Shown here one piece after another: positions 8,032-16,941 of a stretch of DNA of 64,000 nt. The notes beneath the pieces are model-generated. The model searched no databases. It had not been told where the DNA came from and saw nothing but the letters and a program-made list of their open reading frames with translations. Where the stretch lies: positions 418,414 through 482,413 of the forward strand of contig JAUIET010000002.1 in assembly GCA_030429735.1 (NCBI GenBank), in the 5' to 3' direction. This DNA is from Gammaproteobacteria bacterium (GTDB lineage Bacteria; Pseudomonadota; Gammaproteobacteria; Pseudomonadales; JAUIET01). Each line of letters starts with the position of its first letter. The first letter of the stretch is position 1. A program made the position numbers and the translations under genes.

Positions 8032-8427
8032 TTAGCCCGTCGCTTGAATCAATACTGCCACCACCAAAGCCAACCCGGAAATGTAAGTACCAAGCGCACC
8101 AACAAATCGAATCGGATTGGTCTCAGCCATGGTGGGTGGCAGCAGTATGCCCGCCACGAATACATAGCGAAACACAGTGACCAGAACCACGCACCAGAGT
8201 ACCCAGACGGGTTGCGGTGACTGACTCAGCGCGTAAATCAGCACAGCGAGTATTGGCGCGTACTCGGTGGTGTTGCCGTGTGCGCGCTGTGCCTTGTACA
8301 ACTTGCTGTCTGGCTGAGGGTCGGCGCCGTAAAATACGCCGCTGCTGCCGCGCAACATAGACACATTGAAGCCGGACAACAGGCATAACAGGGCCAATAG
8401 TGCAATGCACACTAGATAAATTGACAT
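8032..8427 (-). CDS. MAPEG-family membrane protein
   Basis: A 131-aa protein with four hydrophobic helices, at about 1-20, 60-78, 82-98 and 110-129. The stretch KLYKAQRAHGNTTEYAPILA (about 43-62) carries the RAHxNxxE signature of the MAPEG superfamily (membrane-associated eicosanoid and glutathione metabolism). Bacterial members are inner-membrane trimers thought to act as glutathione transferases or peroxidases. It converges on the Ddn-like gene with 21 bp between stops. Two soluble GST-fold proteins elsewhere in the window support a thiol-conjugation theme, but the substrate is not known. Confidence 0.85.
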   Translation of the reverse strand: MSIYLVCIALLALLCLLSGFNVSMLRGSSGVFYGADPQPDSKLYKAQRAHGNTTEYAPILAVLIYALSQSPQPVWVLWCVVLVTVFRYVFVAGILLPPTMAETNPIRFVGALGTYISGLALVVAVLIQATG

Positions 8428-8501
8428 ATTGTTTTCTCCTTTTTACACCGTCTGCTGCTGCTTGCCATTAAGCAGTGCAGGTCATCATCAATACTATCGG
8501 G

Positions 8502-9005
8502 TTAACCGAATACATTCTTTAACGCGTGCTGCGCGGCGTCGCTGTTCATGTCAATCAGATCATGCACGCCGGCGAGCCACTGGAAGTCGTGCTTTAGCAC
8601 ACTTATTTTCCAGCCATAATCACCATCGGCTCGAACAAATTCATTCTCGTACCAACCGTACTGCGTGTTCCACTGCCCGGTGTCGGTATTCAGGTGGCGG
8701 GCTACCATGTAGATTTTCCCGGTCGCATTGTCGCCGTTCACCTTGATGTTCGCGTTTGAATACTGATGGTGTACTGTCAATGGGCTCAGTACTGCGTCGG
8801 CAAATCCAGCGAAGTCGGCGGCGGTGGTTTGCACCGGCGGGTTGCCGGTAAGGCGACTGAAATCAACCGTTAGTTCATCACACAGGGTACTCTGATACAG
8901 AGCCCAGTCATGCAGATCAAGACCGCGCCCGAACGCATGCATCAGATCGGTAATGGCCAGCTTGTCCCACAACAGCTCAACTTTTTTCTCCAGTGTCAGT
9001 GGCAT
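8502..9005 (-). CDS. SnoaL-like / NTF2-fold protein
   Basis: A 167-aa protein with the NTF2-like pattern. An N-terminal helix reads KLAITDLMHAFGRGLDLHDW (about 14-33). SPLTVHHQYSNANIKVNGDNA follows (about 74-94), then TDTGQWNTQYGWYENEFVR, where the cone-shaped barrel is expected. Members are cyclases, dehydratases, isomerases, or small subunits of ring-hydroxylating dioxygenases. The His-His pair in VHHQYS could be functional, as in related dehydratases. It lies between MAPEG and TonB receptor 1 on the same strand. Which reaction it catalyses cannot be told. Confidence 0.8.
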   Translation of the reverse strand: MPLTLEKKVELLWDKLAITDLMHAFGRGLDLHDWALYQSTLCDELTVDFSRLTGNPPVQTTAADFAGFADAVLSPLTVHHQYSNANIKVNGDNATGKIYMVARHLNTDTGQWNTQYGWYENEFVRADGDYGWKISVLKHDFQWLAGVHDLIDMNSDAAQHALKNVFG

Positions 9006-9063
9006 GTTGTTCCCCTCGTGTCAGTGCCTGGTGTTTGTGCTTGTCTTTAATTGACCGTTAGAT

Positions 9064-9099
9064 AAAAAAGGCGGGGCACTGGCAACAGTACTCCGCCTT
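9064..9099 (-). terminator. Rho-independent terminator after TonB receptor 1
   Basis: On the minus strand an AAGGCGG stem pairs with CCGCCTT around an 18-base loop and runs into a T tract. It begins about 32 bp after the receptor stop. Confidence 0.7.
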
Positions 9100-9130
9100 C
9101 TTAAAGACCTTTGGTGGTCAGTCGCCTGGT

Positions 9131-11422
9131 TTAGTCCATGCGGTACTGCAAGGTGAGGTACCAGGTCGCGCCATCAGCATAGTGCCTGGAAGATACTTCG
9201 GGGATAGAACCGAAGAAGCCAGACACCCAATACTCTTCATCAAAGATATTGGCGCCGCCCAGTGTCGCACTCCAGCGCTCATCACCTGAGGTATAGCGAA
9301 TGTGCGCGTTGGTGGTTTCATAGCCTTCAACAATCTCGCTGTCCCAGTTGGACACGCCCAGTCCGTTGTAGTGATCGTCTACGCCGGTGATCGAGATACC
9401 GAAGTCAAGCGTGCCACGGTCGCCCATTTCGTGATGGTAGTCTGCGCCAATGCTATAGCTGTACTCCGGTGTGACGTGCACTTCCGCGTCCAGGCCCGGG
9501 GCAAAGCCGGTAGGGTCGGGCGCAAAAATCGGGTGGTCGGCATCTGCACCGGTGTATTCAGCATCCATCAGGCCGATAGTGGCCCACAGGGTGAGGCCCT
9601 CGGTAGCTGCCCAGTTTAACTCAGCTTCCAGACCATCGATCTCAACATCGGCCACCGCCGCTTCCTGTGGGGAAATCAGGTCGCCCTTGTCGTTGTAGTC
9701 GCTGAAGAACGCGGTGATGTTGGTGCGAAGCCGGCTGTCAAACCAGTCAGCCTTTATGCCAATCTCGGAGGTTTCCACAATCTCCGGGTCCAGCCAGCTG
9801 GAGGCCAATACTGCATCCGTTGCGCGTGCGCCTTCCAAGACGCCGGAGCGGAAGCCTTCAGAGTAGCTGGCGTACACCATGACGTCGTCATTGATCTGCC
9901 ATTCCACACCGATTCTCGGTGTAAACTCGGTCCATTTCTGATTGGCTGTTACCGGGAATCCAGGGAACAGAAACACGTTGTTTTCCAGTCGGGTTTCATA
10001 GTCAACGGTTTTTTCGTCTTCCAGGTAGCGGCCACCAAAGAATATCGCCACAGCGTCCGTCAGCTGCCAGGTTGCGTCGGCGTAGATTGCCCAGCTCTCG
10101 GAGTCCTGGAAGGTATCCAGCCAGCCACCACCGAAGGTTTCCGTGGCACCCGGCTTACCGCCTGGCGAAAACTCGACAGGTAACAACACGCCGTTGTACT
10201 GCAATTGCTCCCAGTCGTTCTGGAAGTAGTACAGGCCGGCGGTCATGTCGAAGTTATCACCAAAACTGGTGGTGAACTGGAACTCCTGGGTAAATTGCTT
10301 GAAATCGTTGTAACTTTCGACCACCGAGCCAATCGTGACACCGAAGGCAGTGGACGGCACCCCGCGGCCCCCTAGTTGGCCGGAGTAGTCTTCGTCATAC
10401 GATCGGTACCCGGTAATGGACTTGAAGGTACCCACATCAGTGTCCCACTTCACCTTGAATGCGGCGTTCCAGGAGGTAAAGTCGAAGCCATCATCGACGC
10501 CGTCTCTCAGCAACGGTTGCGCCGCAACCCGGTTCGGCCCGAACACCGGGTTGTACCCCACAGTACCGCGCTTGGACAGTAGCTGAGTGAAGTCAGTTGG
10601 GTCATTAGGGAGAATGGGCGTCAGCAGGGTAACCCCATTGTCTTCCACCCGACCGTCGACATTAAATTCAACTTCCAGACTGTCGCTTGCAGCCCACAGC
10701 AAACCAATTCGCCCGCCAATGCGCTCCTTGTGACCGAACTCGTCGTCGAGTTCGTTGTTGGCTTCGTCCACCAGAGTCAGATAACCATCGTCTGCAACGC
10801 GGAAGATGTCCACCTGTACGCCGAGCGTGTTTTCAACCAGCGCGGTGCTGCCCGACAGCTTGATGTCCTGACGGTTGTTGCTGCCCACGGTCACCGTTGC
10901 TTTGAAACGCGCATCATCGCGGTTAAGCTCGGGACGGCGCGGGGTAAACTTGATCGCACCGGTTGTGGCGTTTCGCCCGTACAGCGTGCCCTGTGGACCG
11001 CGCAACACTTCGACCGACTCCCAATCGATCATGTCTATCGTCGACGCCGCCGTGGACTGCATGTACACATCATCAATAAAGATCGCAACCGCGTTCTCGG
11101 CATTCCAGTTTACTTCCGAACGACCTGCACCTCGCATGTACGGTGCCGGTGCACTGAAAATCACGGTATTGTTCGGAATATGCAGGTTCGGCACCCGGTT
11201 GCTCAGGTTCAGCATATTCTGGGTATCAGTCAGCTCCAGCTGCTCGCCGGACAGCGCGCTGACCGCCACCGGTACCTCCTGGAGACTCTCCTCTACTTTT
11301 CGAGCCGTTACAATCACCTCTTCTAGCTGCGCATACACGCCGGAAGAGACCAATACACCTGCTGAGGCGGAAAACACCAGTGCGGGTAATAGTCTTGGGG
11401 TACTTGGGGTTCCACGGGACAT
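9131..11422 (-). CDS. TonB-dependent outer-membrane receptor 1
   Basis: A 763-aa receptor with a signal peptide ending near VYAQ, a TonB-box-like LEEVIVTARKVEESLQ (about 33-48), a plug domain with VEVLRGPQGTLYGRNATTGA (about 133-152), and a 22-strand-type C-terminal barrel. The last residues are LQYRMD rather than the usual terminal Phe. AAGGAG lies upstream of the ATG. Such receptors use TonB-ExbBD energy to import large or scarce substrates, here presumably the compound degraded by the surrounding cluster. Candidate LAL operator site A is 65 bp upstream of the start, and a strong terminator follows, so it forms its own transcript. Confidence 0.92.
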   Translation of the reverse strand: MSRGTPSTPRLLPALVFSASAGVLVSSGVYAQLEEVIVTARKVEESLQEVPVAVSALSGEQLELTDTQNMLNLSNRVPNLHIPNNTVIFSAPAPYMRGAGRSEVNWNAENAVAIFIDDVYMQSTAASTIDMIDWESVEVLRGPQGTLYGRNATTGAIKFTPRRPELNRDDARFKATVTVGSNNRQDIKLSGSTALVENTLGVQVDIFRVADDGYLTLVDEANNELDDEFGHKERIGGRIGLLWAASDSLEVEFNVDGRVEDNGVTLLTPILPNDPTDFTQLLSKRGTVGYNPVFGPNRVAAQPLLRDGVDDGFDFTSWNAAFKVKWDTDVGTFKSITGYRSYDEDYSGQLGGRGVPSTAFGVTIGSVVESYNDFKQFTQEFQFTTSFGDNFDMTAGLYYFQNDWEQLQYNGVLLPVEFSPGGKPGATETFGGGWLDTFQDSESWAIYADATWQLTDAVAIFFGGRYLEDEKTVDYETRLENNVFLFPGFPVTANQKWTEFTPRIGVEWQINDDVMVYASYSEGFRSGVLEGARATDAVLASSWLDPEIVETSEIGIKADWFDSRLRTNITAFFSDYNDKGDLISPQEAAVADVEIDGLEAELNWAATEGLTLWATIGLMDAEYTGADADHPIFAPDPTGFAPGLDAEVHVTPEYSYSIGADYHHEMGDRGTLDFGISITGVDDHYNGLGVSNWDSEIVEGYETTNAHIRYTSGDERWSATLGGANIFDEEYWVSGFFGSIPEVSSRHYADGATWYLTLQYRMD

Positions 11423-11487
11423 TGAACGTCTCCTTATGACTGAGATTTATTAGATGGTTATGGTATTCAGGCCAAAGCAGTACTTAC

Positions 11488-11503
11488 CCTACCTTTAGGC
11501 AGG
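11488..11503 (-). promoter_or_regulatory. Candidate LAL-regulator operator, site A
   Basis: The plus strand reads CCTACCTTTAGGCAGG, 65 bp upstream of the TonB receptor 1 start. It overlaps the last residues of the nudE frame region (stop at 11495), so the receptor promoter reaches into the nudE 3' end. It is the best representative of the motif shared by sites A-E. Confidence 0.55.
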
Positions 11504-12058
11504 CAAGTTCTGTTTTTGTTGTGCCAGCCAATCACGCCCAAGATAAGCGGCTGCAATACTTCGTGCCTCGGTGAAGTCGTCACCCGTCGCCAGGCGCAGC
11601 AGATCCTGCATGGAATACGAATGACTGACAATCGGTTCAAACTCATCACCCTCGCCACTGGAAGGTTCCAGCCCTTGTGCAATACACACATCAATGGTCT
11701 GCTGCAGGTGGCTGGGCACCAGCGACAGGGTTTGCAAAAACGTGATAGTTTTAGCCCGGTAGCCTATCTCTTCCTGCAACTCCCGATTGGCCGCCTGCTC
11801 GGCGCTCTCGCCCTTGTCAATCCCGCCCATAGGCAGGTTAAGCACGAAGCTGTGCACGCCGGCGGCGTATTCACGAATCATGATGAAGCGGTCATCATCA
11901 AGCATCGGGACGACCAGTACCGACCGGTGGCCGCCGTCCAGCAGCCGTTCTATGGTCAGCTCTTCGCCGCTGCGAAAGCGCAGCAGGCGTTCCTGCACAT
12001 AAAAGAAGCGGCTGTTGGTAACCAGCTGCTCGCTGACGACTATCGGTTTCTGGCGCAC
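11495..12058 (-). CDS. nudE: ADP-compound Nudix hydrolase NudE
   Basis: A 187-aa protein with the complete Nudix box GGIDKGESAEQAANRELQEE (G-x5-E-x7-R-E-x2-E-E-x-G, starting about residue 90). Its overall pattern matches E. coli NudE, including IREYAAG (about 72-78) and the C-terminal FTEARSIAAAYLGRDWL. NudE hydrolyses ADP-ribose, NADH and Ap3A with Mg2+ to AMP-containing products. It lies 21 bp downstream of the SDR at 12080-12841 and so is probably transcribed with the catabolic genes. That is unusual for a housekeeping sanitiser and might balance pyridine-nucleotide breakdown; this last point is inference. Confidence 0.85.
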   Translation of the reverse strand: MRQKPIVVSEQLVTNSRFFYVQERLLRFRSGEELTIERLLDGGHRSVLVVPMLDDDRFIMIREYAAGVHSFVLNLPMGGIDKGESAEQAANRELQEEIGYRAKTITFLQTLSLVPSHLQQTIDVCIAQGLEPSSGEGDEFEPIVSHSYSMQDLLRLATGDDFTEARSIAAAYLGRDWLAQQKQNLPA

Positions 12059-12079
12059 GACGTAGACCCTGGCAGCAAC

Positions 12080-12841
12080 TTATTTGATCAGATAACCACC
12101 GTCCACCACCATATTGGAGCCGGTGGCGTAACTGGATCGATCGGAGCACAACCACAGGGCTGCCTCGGCAATTTCTTCCGGTTCGCCCATGCGCCCAACC
12201 GGCTCAAGGCCGATAAACATGTCGCGCATACCGTCGTTGGCATCGAACTGTTGCTTCATCATATCGGTTTCTACCAAACCCGGTGACAGGGCATTAACCC
12301 GGATATTGTGCGGTGCGTAATCCAGCGCCGCCGATTTGCTCAACCCGTTCACGGCAAATTTGGACGCCACATACGCGGGCATATTGTATTGCGCGACCTC
12401 ACTCAGCGCCGATGACATGTTAACAATGGAGCCACCCCCGGATTCAAGCATGGCCTTGATCTGGTGCCGGGTGCAAAACCACACGCCTTTCAGGTTAATG
12501 TCAATCACGCGTTCAAATTCGGCGTCGTCATAATCACCGATAGGGGCCAGTGCGCCGTCCACTCCGGCGTTGTTGACTGCACAATCCAGGCGACCAAAAC
12601 GCTGCACGGTGCGAGCCACCAGGTGTTCAGCCTGGTCAGATTTCGATACATCGGTAACGCAGATGTCCGCTACACCTCCAGCCTCCTGAATGGCACTGGC
12701 AACGGCTTCAAGTGAGGCACTGTTACGCCCGGCCAGCATCACGCTGGCGCCTTCGCGCGCCAGTGTTTGCGCAACCGCTTTGCCGATACCTGCGCCGGCG
12801 CCGGTTACGATTGCTATTTTATTGTCTACGAGTTTGGTCAT
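12080..12841 (-). CDS. SDR-family oxidoreductase, classical
   Basis: A 253-aa protein from the ATG at 12841, chosen because GGGAGA precedes it; the longer frame adds 17 unconserved residues. It has a complete classical SDR set: TGAGAGIG (14-21), NNAG (about 90-93), Ser in NMSSALSE, and YVASK (Tyr about 156, Lys 160), then NALSPGLVETDM. It probably oxidises or reduces a ring or side-chain alcohol with NAD(P)(H). It is transcribed divergently from the SMP-30 gene, with a candidate LAL operator (12892-12907) between them. nudE follows 21 bp downstream. Confidence 0.92.
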   Translation of the reverse strand: MTKLVDNKIAIVTGAGAGIGKAVAQTLAREGASVMLAGRNSASLEAVASAIQEAGGVADICVTDVSKSDQAEHLVARTVQRFGRLDCAVNNAGVDGALAPIGDYDDAEFERVIDINLKGVWFCTRHQIKAMLESGGGSIVNMSSALSEVAQYNMPAYVASKFAVNGLSKSAALDYAPHNIRVNALSPGLVETDMMKQQFDANDGMRDMFIGLEPVGRMGEPEEIAEAALWLCSDRSSYATGSNMVVDGGYLIK

Positions 12842-12891
12842 TACATTCTCCCGATTTTTAGGCACTGTGCCGCGCTGCAATCCACCCTGCA

Positions 12892-12907
12892 CCTATCTTA
12901 GGTAAGG
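12892..12907. promoter_or_regulatory. Candidate LAL-regulator operator, site B (divergent promoter)
   Basis: CCTATCTTAGGTAAGG lies between the SDR (starts 12841, minus) and SMP-30 lactonase (starts 12964, plus). It is placed 51 and 56 bp from the two starts, so one bound regulator could control both transcripts. Confidence 0.5.
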
Positions 12908-12963
12908 TGGTCGGCAGGGCATGCAGGGTTACACTGTCACAAATCGTCCAGGAGCGCAGCACT

Positions 12964-13875
12964 ATGAAAGTCATTACCGATCAACTCCGTTTCCCAGAAG
13001 GCCCGATCGCCCTGGAGGACGGCACCGTGATAGTCGTTGAGATTGAACGCGGCACCCTGACGCGGGTACACCCCGATGGCGAATTGAGTATTATCGCGGA
13101 ACTGGGCGGCGGCCCGAATGGCGCTGCGATCGGCCCGGACGGTCGTTGCTATGTGTGCAATAACGGTGGTTTTGGCTGGGTGGAAGACGGCGGCATTCTG
13201 GCACCGGATGATACGCCGAGCGACTATTCCGGTGGCCGCATTGAGGCTGTAGACCTGGCCACCGGGGACGTTGAGGTGTTGTATACGCAGTGCAATGGCA
13301 ATCCGCTGATGGGCCCAAATGATCTGGTGTTTGACGGTGCCGGTGGTTTCTGGTTTACAGACAATGGCAAACGCTATGCGCGCACCATGGACAGAGGCGG
13401 AATTTTCTACGCCAAAGCCGACGGCAGTTTTATCAAAGAAGTATTCTTTCCGTATGAACACCCGAACGGCGTTGGCTTGTCACCTGATGACAGTACTCTG
13501 TACTTTACTGAGACGGTCACCGGCCGGGTGTTTCAGTCGCACTTAAGCGCGCCGGGCGAGCCGGAACGGATTTTTGGCAGTTTTGATGCTGACGCACTGC
13601 TCTACGGTGCACCGGGAATGCAGTTGTTTGATTCTCTGGCGGTCGACAGTGACGGCAACGTCTGTGTGGGCACCATCATCAATGGCGGTATCAGTGTTAT
13701 AACCCCGGCGGGCGACTTGCTGAACCATGTGCCATTGCCTGACCCCTTTGTCACAAACATATGCTTCGGTGGCCCAGACCTGCAAACCGCGTATGCAACC
13801 TTGTCGGGTACCGGCCAGCTGGTCAGCTTTGACTGGCCGCGCCCGGGCTTGCCGCTACACCATCAGCACCGGTAG
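12964..13875 (+). CDS. SMP-30/gluconolactonase-family hydrolase
   Basis: A 303-aa six-bladed propeller protein from the ATG at 12964, with AGGAGCG just upstream; the first possible ATG adds 19 residues with no family similarity. FPEGPIAL supplies the metal-binding Glu (about 13). GGGPNGAAIGPDGRCYVCNNG (split at about 49 and 60), GPNDLVFD (about 119) and PNGVGLSPDD (about 165) are the repeated Asn/Asp metal-site loops. Family members hydrolyse lactones with a divalent cation. Here it likely opens a lactone formed by a Baeyer-Villiger or dehydrogenase step nearby, which is inference. Confidence 0.88.
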   Translation: MKVITDQLRFPEGPIALEDGTVIVVEIERGTLTRVHPDGELSIIAELGGGPNGAAIGPDGRCYVCNNGGFGWVEDGGILAPDDTPSDYSGGRIEAVDLATGDVEVLYTQCNGNPLMGPNDLVFDGAGGFWFTDNGKRYARTMDRGGIFYAKADGSFIKEVFFPYEHPNGVGLSPDDSTLYFTETVTGRVFQSHLSAPGEPERIFGSFDADALLYGAPGMQLFDSLAVDSDGNVCVGTIINGGISVITPAGDLLNHVPLPDPFVTNICFGGPDLQTAYATLSGTGQLVSFDWPRPGLPLHHQHR

Positions 13876-13946
13876 TGTCCTGTCGGGGTGTCATTGAAGA
13901 ATAGCGAGCCATAGAATCCGCTTGGCGCGGCGCGGTTCGCTGGTCT

Positions 13947-13982
13947 CTATGCAGCTAACTATGCGGCTAACTATGCGGCTAA
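13947..13982 (-). repeat. Three tandem 12-bp units, each encoding Leu-Ala-Ala-stop
   Basis: On the minus strand the unit TTAGCCGCATAG occurs three times (the last with one change). The first copy supplies the last three codons and stop of the GST gene. The next two lie in frame immediately after, each again reading Leu-Ala-Ala-stop. Confidence 0.85.
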
Positions 13983-14768
13983 CAGACGCTCAAGCTCCGG
14001 CACCGATTGTCCACCCAGGTCGGCAAATCGCTTTACGCGCTCTGCCGGGAGCTGCTCTGTGATATGAACTCGATACGAATCGCGTTGCTGAATGCGTTCA
14101 AACCAGTCCTGCACTCGCTCAAGCCCCGCGAACATTGGCCCGGTAAACTGTAGCTGTTTCATCGACTGTGCGTATGGCGCCAGTGCCAGGTCCGCCAGGC
14201 TCAAACCATCGTCAACCAGCCATTGCTGGTCATCTAAGGCCTCATTCATGTCTTCGAAAGTGTCGCGAAACGTGCTGGCTGCGGCAATAACATCCGGAGC
14301 CTGCCAGGCATGGTGCAAAATGCTCAGTTGCCGCTCTCGGCGGGTGCGGTCTGGAACCGCGCGAATCAAACGCTCGGCCTCGGCCAGGCCTTTGTCGAGA
14401 AACTGATTGCGCAATACCGCAGCCCATACCAGCGCACCTGTTGCCGGATGTAATTGCTCATCAACACGCCTGGTCCACAAGCGCATTTGCTGGCAGAGCA
14501 ATGGTTGCTGCGGACGCAGTGAGGGTTGCGGAAATGCGTCCTCTAGATACTCGCAAATCAGTGCTGACTCTATCAGCGCGTTACCATTATGCACCAGGGT
14601 TGGAACCACGCCTTTCGGATTCAGGGCGAGGTACTCCGGGCGCAGGTTTTCCTTGGCAATAATGTCTACCCAGCGAGAGGTATACGGCAAGCCTTTCTCT
14701 GCCAGCGACAGACGCACTTTCTGTGCGCAGGGCGACATCGTCGACTGGTAAAGCTCGAGTGCTGGCAT
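13971..14768 (-). CDS. Glutathione S-transferase-family protein
   Basis: A 265-aa protein from the ATG at 14768 (MPALELYQSTMSPCAQKVRL). The 27 residues upstream in frame are not GST-like. The N-terminal thioredoxin fold has SPCAQK (Cys near 14) and the cis-Pro/ESA site GVVPTLVHNGNALIESALICEYL (split at about 53-75). The C-terminal helical domain ends with Leu-Leu-Ala-Ala. Such enzymes may isomerise or conjugate ring-cleavage products such as maleylpyruvate-like compounds. It follows the alpha/beta hydrolase by four bases on the same strand. The C-terminal LAA resembles a ClpXP-recognised end, and its codons are tandemly triplicated past the stop. Confidence 0.87.
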   Translation of the reverse strand: MPALELYQSTMSPCAQKVRLSLAEKGLPYTSRWVDIIAKENLRPEYLALNPKGVVPTLVHNGNALIESALICEYLEDAFPQPSLRPQQPLLCQQMRLWTRRVDEQLHPATGALVWAAVLRNQFLDKGLAEAERLIRAVPDRTRRERQLSILHHAWQAPDVIAAASTFRDTFEDMNEALDDQQWLVDDGLSLADLALAPYAQSMKQLQFTGPMFAGLERVQDWFERIQQRDSYRVHITEQLPAERVKRFADLGGQSVPELERLLAA

Positions 14769-14772
14769 GTGA

Positions 14773-15627
14773 TTACGACAGCAAATACTCGATATGCAAT
14801 TTGTTGAACGTAGCCGGGTCTTCAAACTGAGGCCAGTGGCCGCAGTCATTCATCAGCACATACTGCCCGTTGGGAATCGCATTGGCAATTCGTTCGCCAA
14901 CCTCGGGTTTGGCGGTCGGGTCCTTGGTGGTCCACAGAACCAGAGCCGGGGCCTGTATTTTGGCGCAGGTCTCATCGTCCATCAGTCGTTTGCGGCGCGT
15001 CTCTTCTTCGTACAGAATCGTGCCATTCTTGACGGCACGCAAGGTGTCCTCGCGCTCGTAAATAGCCAGGCGCGACGCCACCAGATCATCATGCACCCGA
15101 GAAGGATCGGCCATCAGCCATTCCAGACGGGGTCGCATCGACTCCTTCGGTGTTTCAGCCGCGGCAACGGTTGACTCGCGCACCGTCTTAAGAACCGCCA
15201 GGTCCATGGTGGCACCCCCCATGGTGTTCAGCACCAGCTTCCTGACTTTTTCCGGGTAGGCAATAGCGAACTGACCAGCCACCCAGCCGCCCAGTGATTC
15301 CCCGGAGATAAACGCAGACTCAACACCGATGGCATCCAAAAAGTCTGACAGATGCTGGGTGTAAACAGGGATATCGTATTTCACATCGGGTTTGGACGAA
15401 TAGCCGTGGCCCACCATGTCGATGCTGTAGGTACGAAAATGCTGACCGTGCGCTTCCAGGTTACGCACATACGCTTCCGCATGACCACCAAAACCGTGCA
15501 GGAAGATCAGTACGTCATCGTGTTCCGCGCCCGTCATCAGATAACGGGTGCGGATACCACCGGCGTCTACGTAACCCTGCTCAAAGGCGACTCCCTGAAG
15601 GTCGCACCAGATACTCTCAAAGCTCAT
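14773..15627 (-). CDS. Alpha/beta hydrolase, MhpC/BphD-like C-C bond hydrolase
   Basis: A 284-aa protein. The oxyanion region is FLHGFGGHAEAY (about 42-53), the nucleophile elbow is GESLGG (Ser near 110), the acid lies in LVLWTTKDPTAK, and the base is His in NDCGHWPQFEDP near 268. This layout is that of meta-cleavage-product hydrolases that split 2-hydroxy-6-oxo-dienoates. Pairing with the MhpB-type dioxygenase 7 kb away supports that role, although general esterase or haloalkane-type activity cannot be excluded. It lies between the LLM gene (24 bp) and the GST gene (4 bp) in one operon read leftwards. Confidence 0.85.
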   Translation of the reverse strand: MSFESIWCDLQGVAFEQGYVDAGGIRTRYLMTGAEHDDVLIFLHGFGGHAEAYVRNLEAHGQHFRTYSIDMVGHGYSSKPDVKYDIPVYTQHLSDFLDAIGVESAFISGESLGGWVAGQFAIAYPEKVRKLVLNTMGGATMDLAVLKTVRESTVAAAETPKESMRPRLEWLMADPSRVHDDLVASRLAIYEREDTLRAVKNGTILYEEETRRKRLMDDETCAKIQAPALVLWTTKDPTAKPEVGERIANAIPNGQYVLMNDCGHWPQFEDPATFNKLHIEYLLS

Positions 15628-15651
15628 ATCAATTCCCGTCCAGTTCAGTGA

Positions 15652-16875
15652 TCAGGCCGCCGCCAGATTGGAAGGCTTGATGGTGTTGGTGAAATGCGGC
15701 AATACTTTTTCGGTCATCAGCTCCATTGATCGCATCAGGTATTTTTGAGGCAGCAATTCATTGCCATTAAACAACCACAAATGCTCGCAGGGCATGTAGT
15801 CCATAACGCTTTCAATCTGCCGACACACCTGATCAGGCGTTCCGCAGAACAGGATTTCCCGCTCAATCATCGCGTCGATACTCAAGTCCAGATCGTCCAT
15901 GGTTTCACCAGGGCGCAGCAGCACCGCGCTGAAGCCAAACTGATGGAAGAAGTAGGTCCACTCGAACGTTGCCAGTTCGGCCCATTCCTTGGCTTCTTCC
16001 TCGGTGTCAGCCACTATGCAGTAGCGGGCACTGCCAAAACCTTCACCCAGCTTTCGCTTAATGCCAAACTCTTCCCAGCCGCGCTGGGTTTCATCGAGTT
16101 GTTCAAGTATGGTTTCCTTGTGCGTTTGAATCGCCACAGGAATCAGGCCTTTGCTGGCCGCGGTGTACATATTCTTTTTGTGTGCGGCAAACGGTTCAAA
16201 CAAGGTGGGAATTCGACGGTTGTAGCACGCCGGTGTCACACCCACTTCGGTGAGCCGACCGTTTTCGTCGATGCCTGCACCCATTTCCTGGGTGGATTGT
16301 GCGCCCAGCCAATTGATGTTTTTTGGCGGAATTTCCCAATGCTTGCCCTTGTGACTGAAGGTGTCGTTCTTCCAGGCTTTCAGAATGATTTCCAGATTCT
16401 CGTCAAACCACTCACGTTTGGTTTGCGTGTACGCGTCCGGATCAGTGATGTTATCGGCCAAACCACGATGCTGCCCCATGGTGTTTACCCAGCGGGTTTG
16501 AACGCCCCTGGCAAAACCGGCAATCGCACGCCCCTGGGTCATCTGATCCAGCGTGGCTACTTCAGCCGCAACCCGGAACGGGTCATGCACTGGCAATACA
16601 TACCCCAGCGCACCGAAATGGACGTTTTTGGTTTGCATGCCGAAGTACAAATCCAGCATACCGGGGCAGTTTGAGCAGGTCATGCCTTCGACAGACATAT
16701 GATGCTCGGTAAAGCCCACGCCGTAGTAACCGAATTGGTCGATGTACTGACAAAACTCGGTAAGGTTGCCCAGCATATTCTGATACAGATCGGTTCGCCG
16801 GCCGGCCATGCCCTTATACAGCTCTTCTTTGGGACCGGTAGTCGGTGGCACAAAAAACGATACTTTCATATCCAT
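15652..16875 (-). CDS. LLM-class flavin-dependent monooxygenase (luciferase-like)
   Basis: A 407-aa TIM-barrel flavoprotein. The ATG at 16875 has GAGGAG seven bases upstream. Hallmarks are GFTEHH (about 54-59), ALGYVLPVHDPFRVAAEVATLD (split at about 90-112) with the FMN-binding pattern, and AGFARG with GVQTRW after it. C-terminal residues REILFCGTPDQV match the flavin-phosphate loop. These enzymes use FMNH2 and O2 for Baeyer-Villiger or hydroxylation chemistry and need a reductase, probably the flavin reductase at 19846-20346. It leads the operon LLM - hydrolase - GST. Operator site C lies at 16942-16957, upstream of it. The C-terminus ends Leu-Ala-Ala-Ala. Confidence 0.9.
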   Translation of the reverse strand: MDMKVSFFVPPTTGPKEELYKGMAGRRTDLYQNMLGNLTEFCQYIDQFGYYGVGFTEHHMSVEGMTCSNCPGMLDLYFGMQTKNVHFGALGYVLPVHDPFRVAAEVATLDQMTQGRAIAGFARGVQTRWVNTMGQHRGLADNITDPDAYTQTKREWFDENLEIILKAWKNDTFSHKGKHWEIPPKNINWLGAQSTQEMGAGIDENGRLTEVGVTPACYNRRIPTLFEPFAAHKKNMYTAASKGLIPVAIQTHKETILEQLDETQRGWEEFGIKRKLGEGFGSARYCIVADTEEEAKEWAELATFEWTYFFHQFGFSAVLLRPGETMDDLDLSIDAMIEREILFCGTPDQVCRQIESVMDYMPCEHLWLFNGNELLPQKYLMRSMELMTEKVLPHFTNTIKPSNLAAA

Positions 16876-16941
16876 GGCAATCTCCTCAGTGGTAGCCAGT
16901 TATCATGACTCTCATTTAAGAAGAATTTGGGCGGCTGAACC

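Noticed and set aside
11516-12286. 256-aa plus-strand ORF across nudE and the SDR
   Set aside because: Shadow frame opposite two clear enzymes; the composition is that of an antisense translation.
15745-16674. 309-aa plus-strand ORF opposite the LLM gene
   Set aside because: Antisense shadow; the minus frame has complete luciferase-family motifs.
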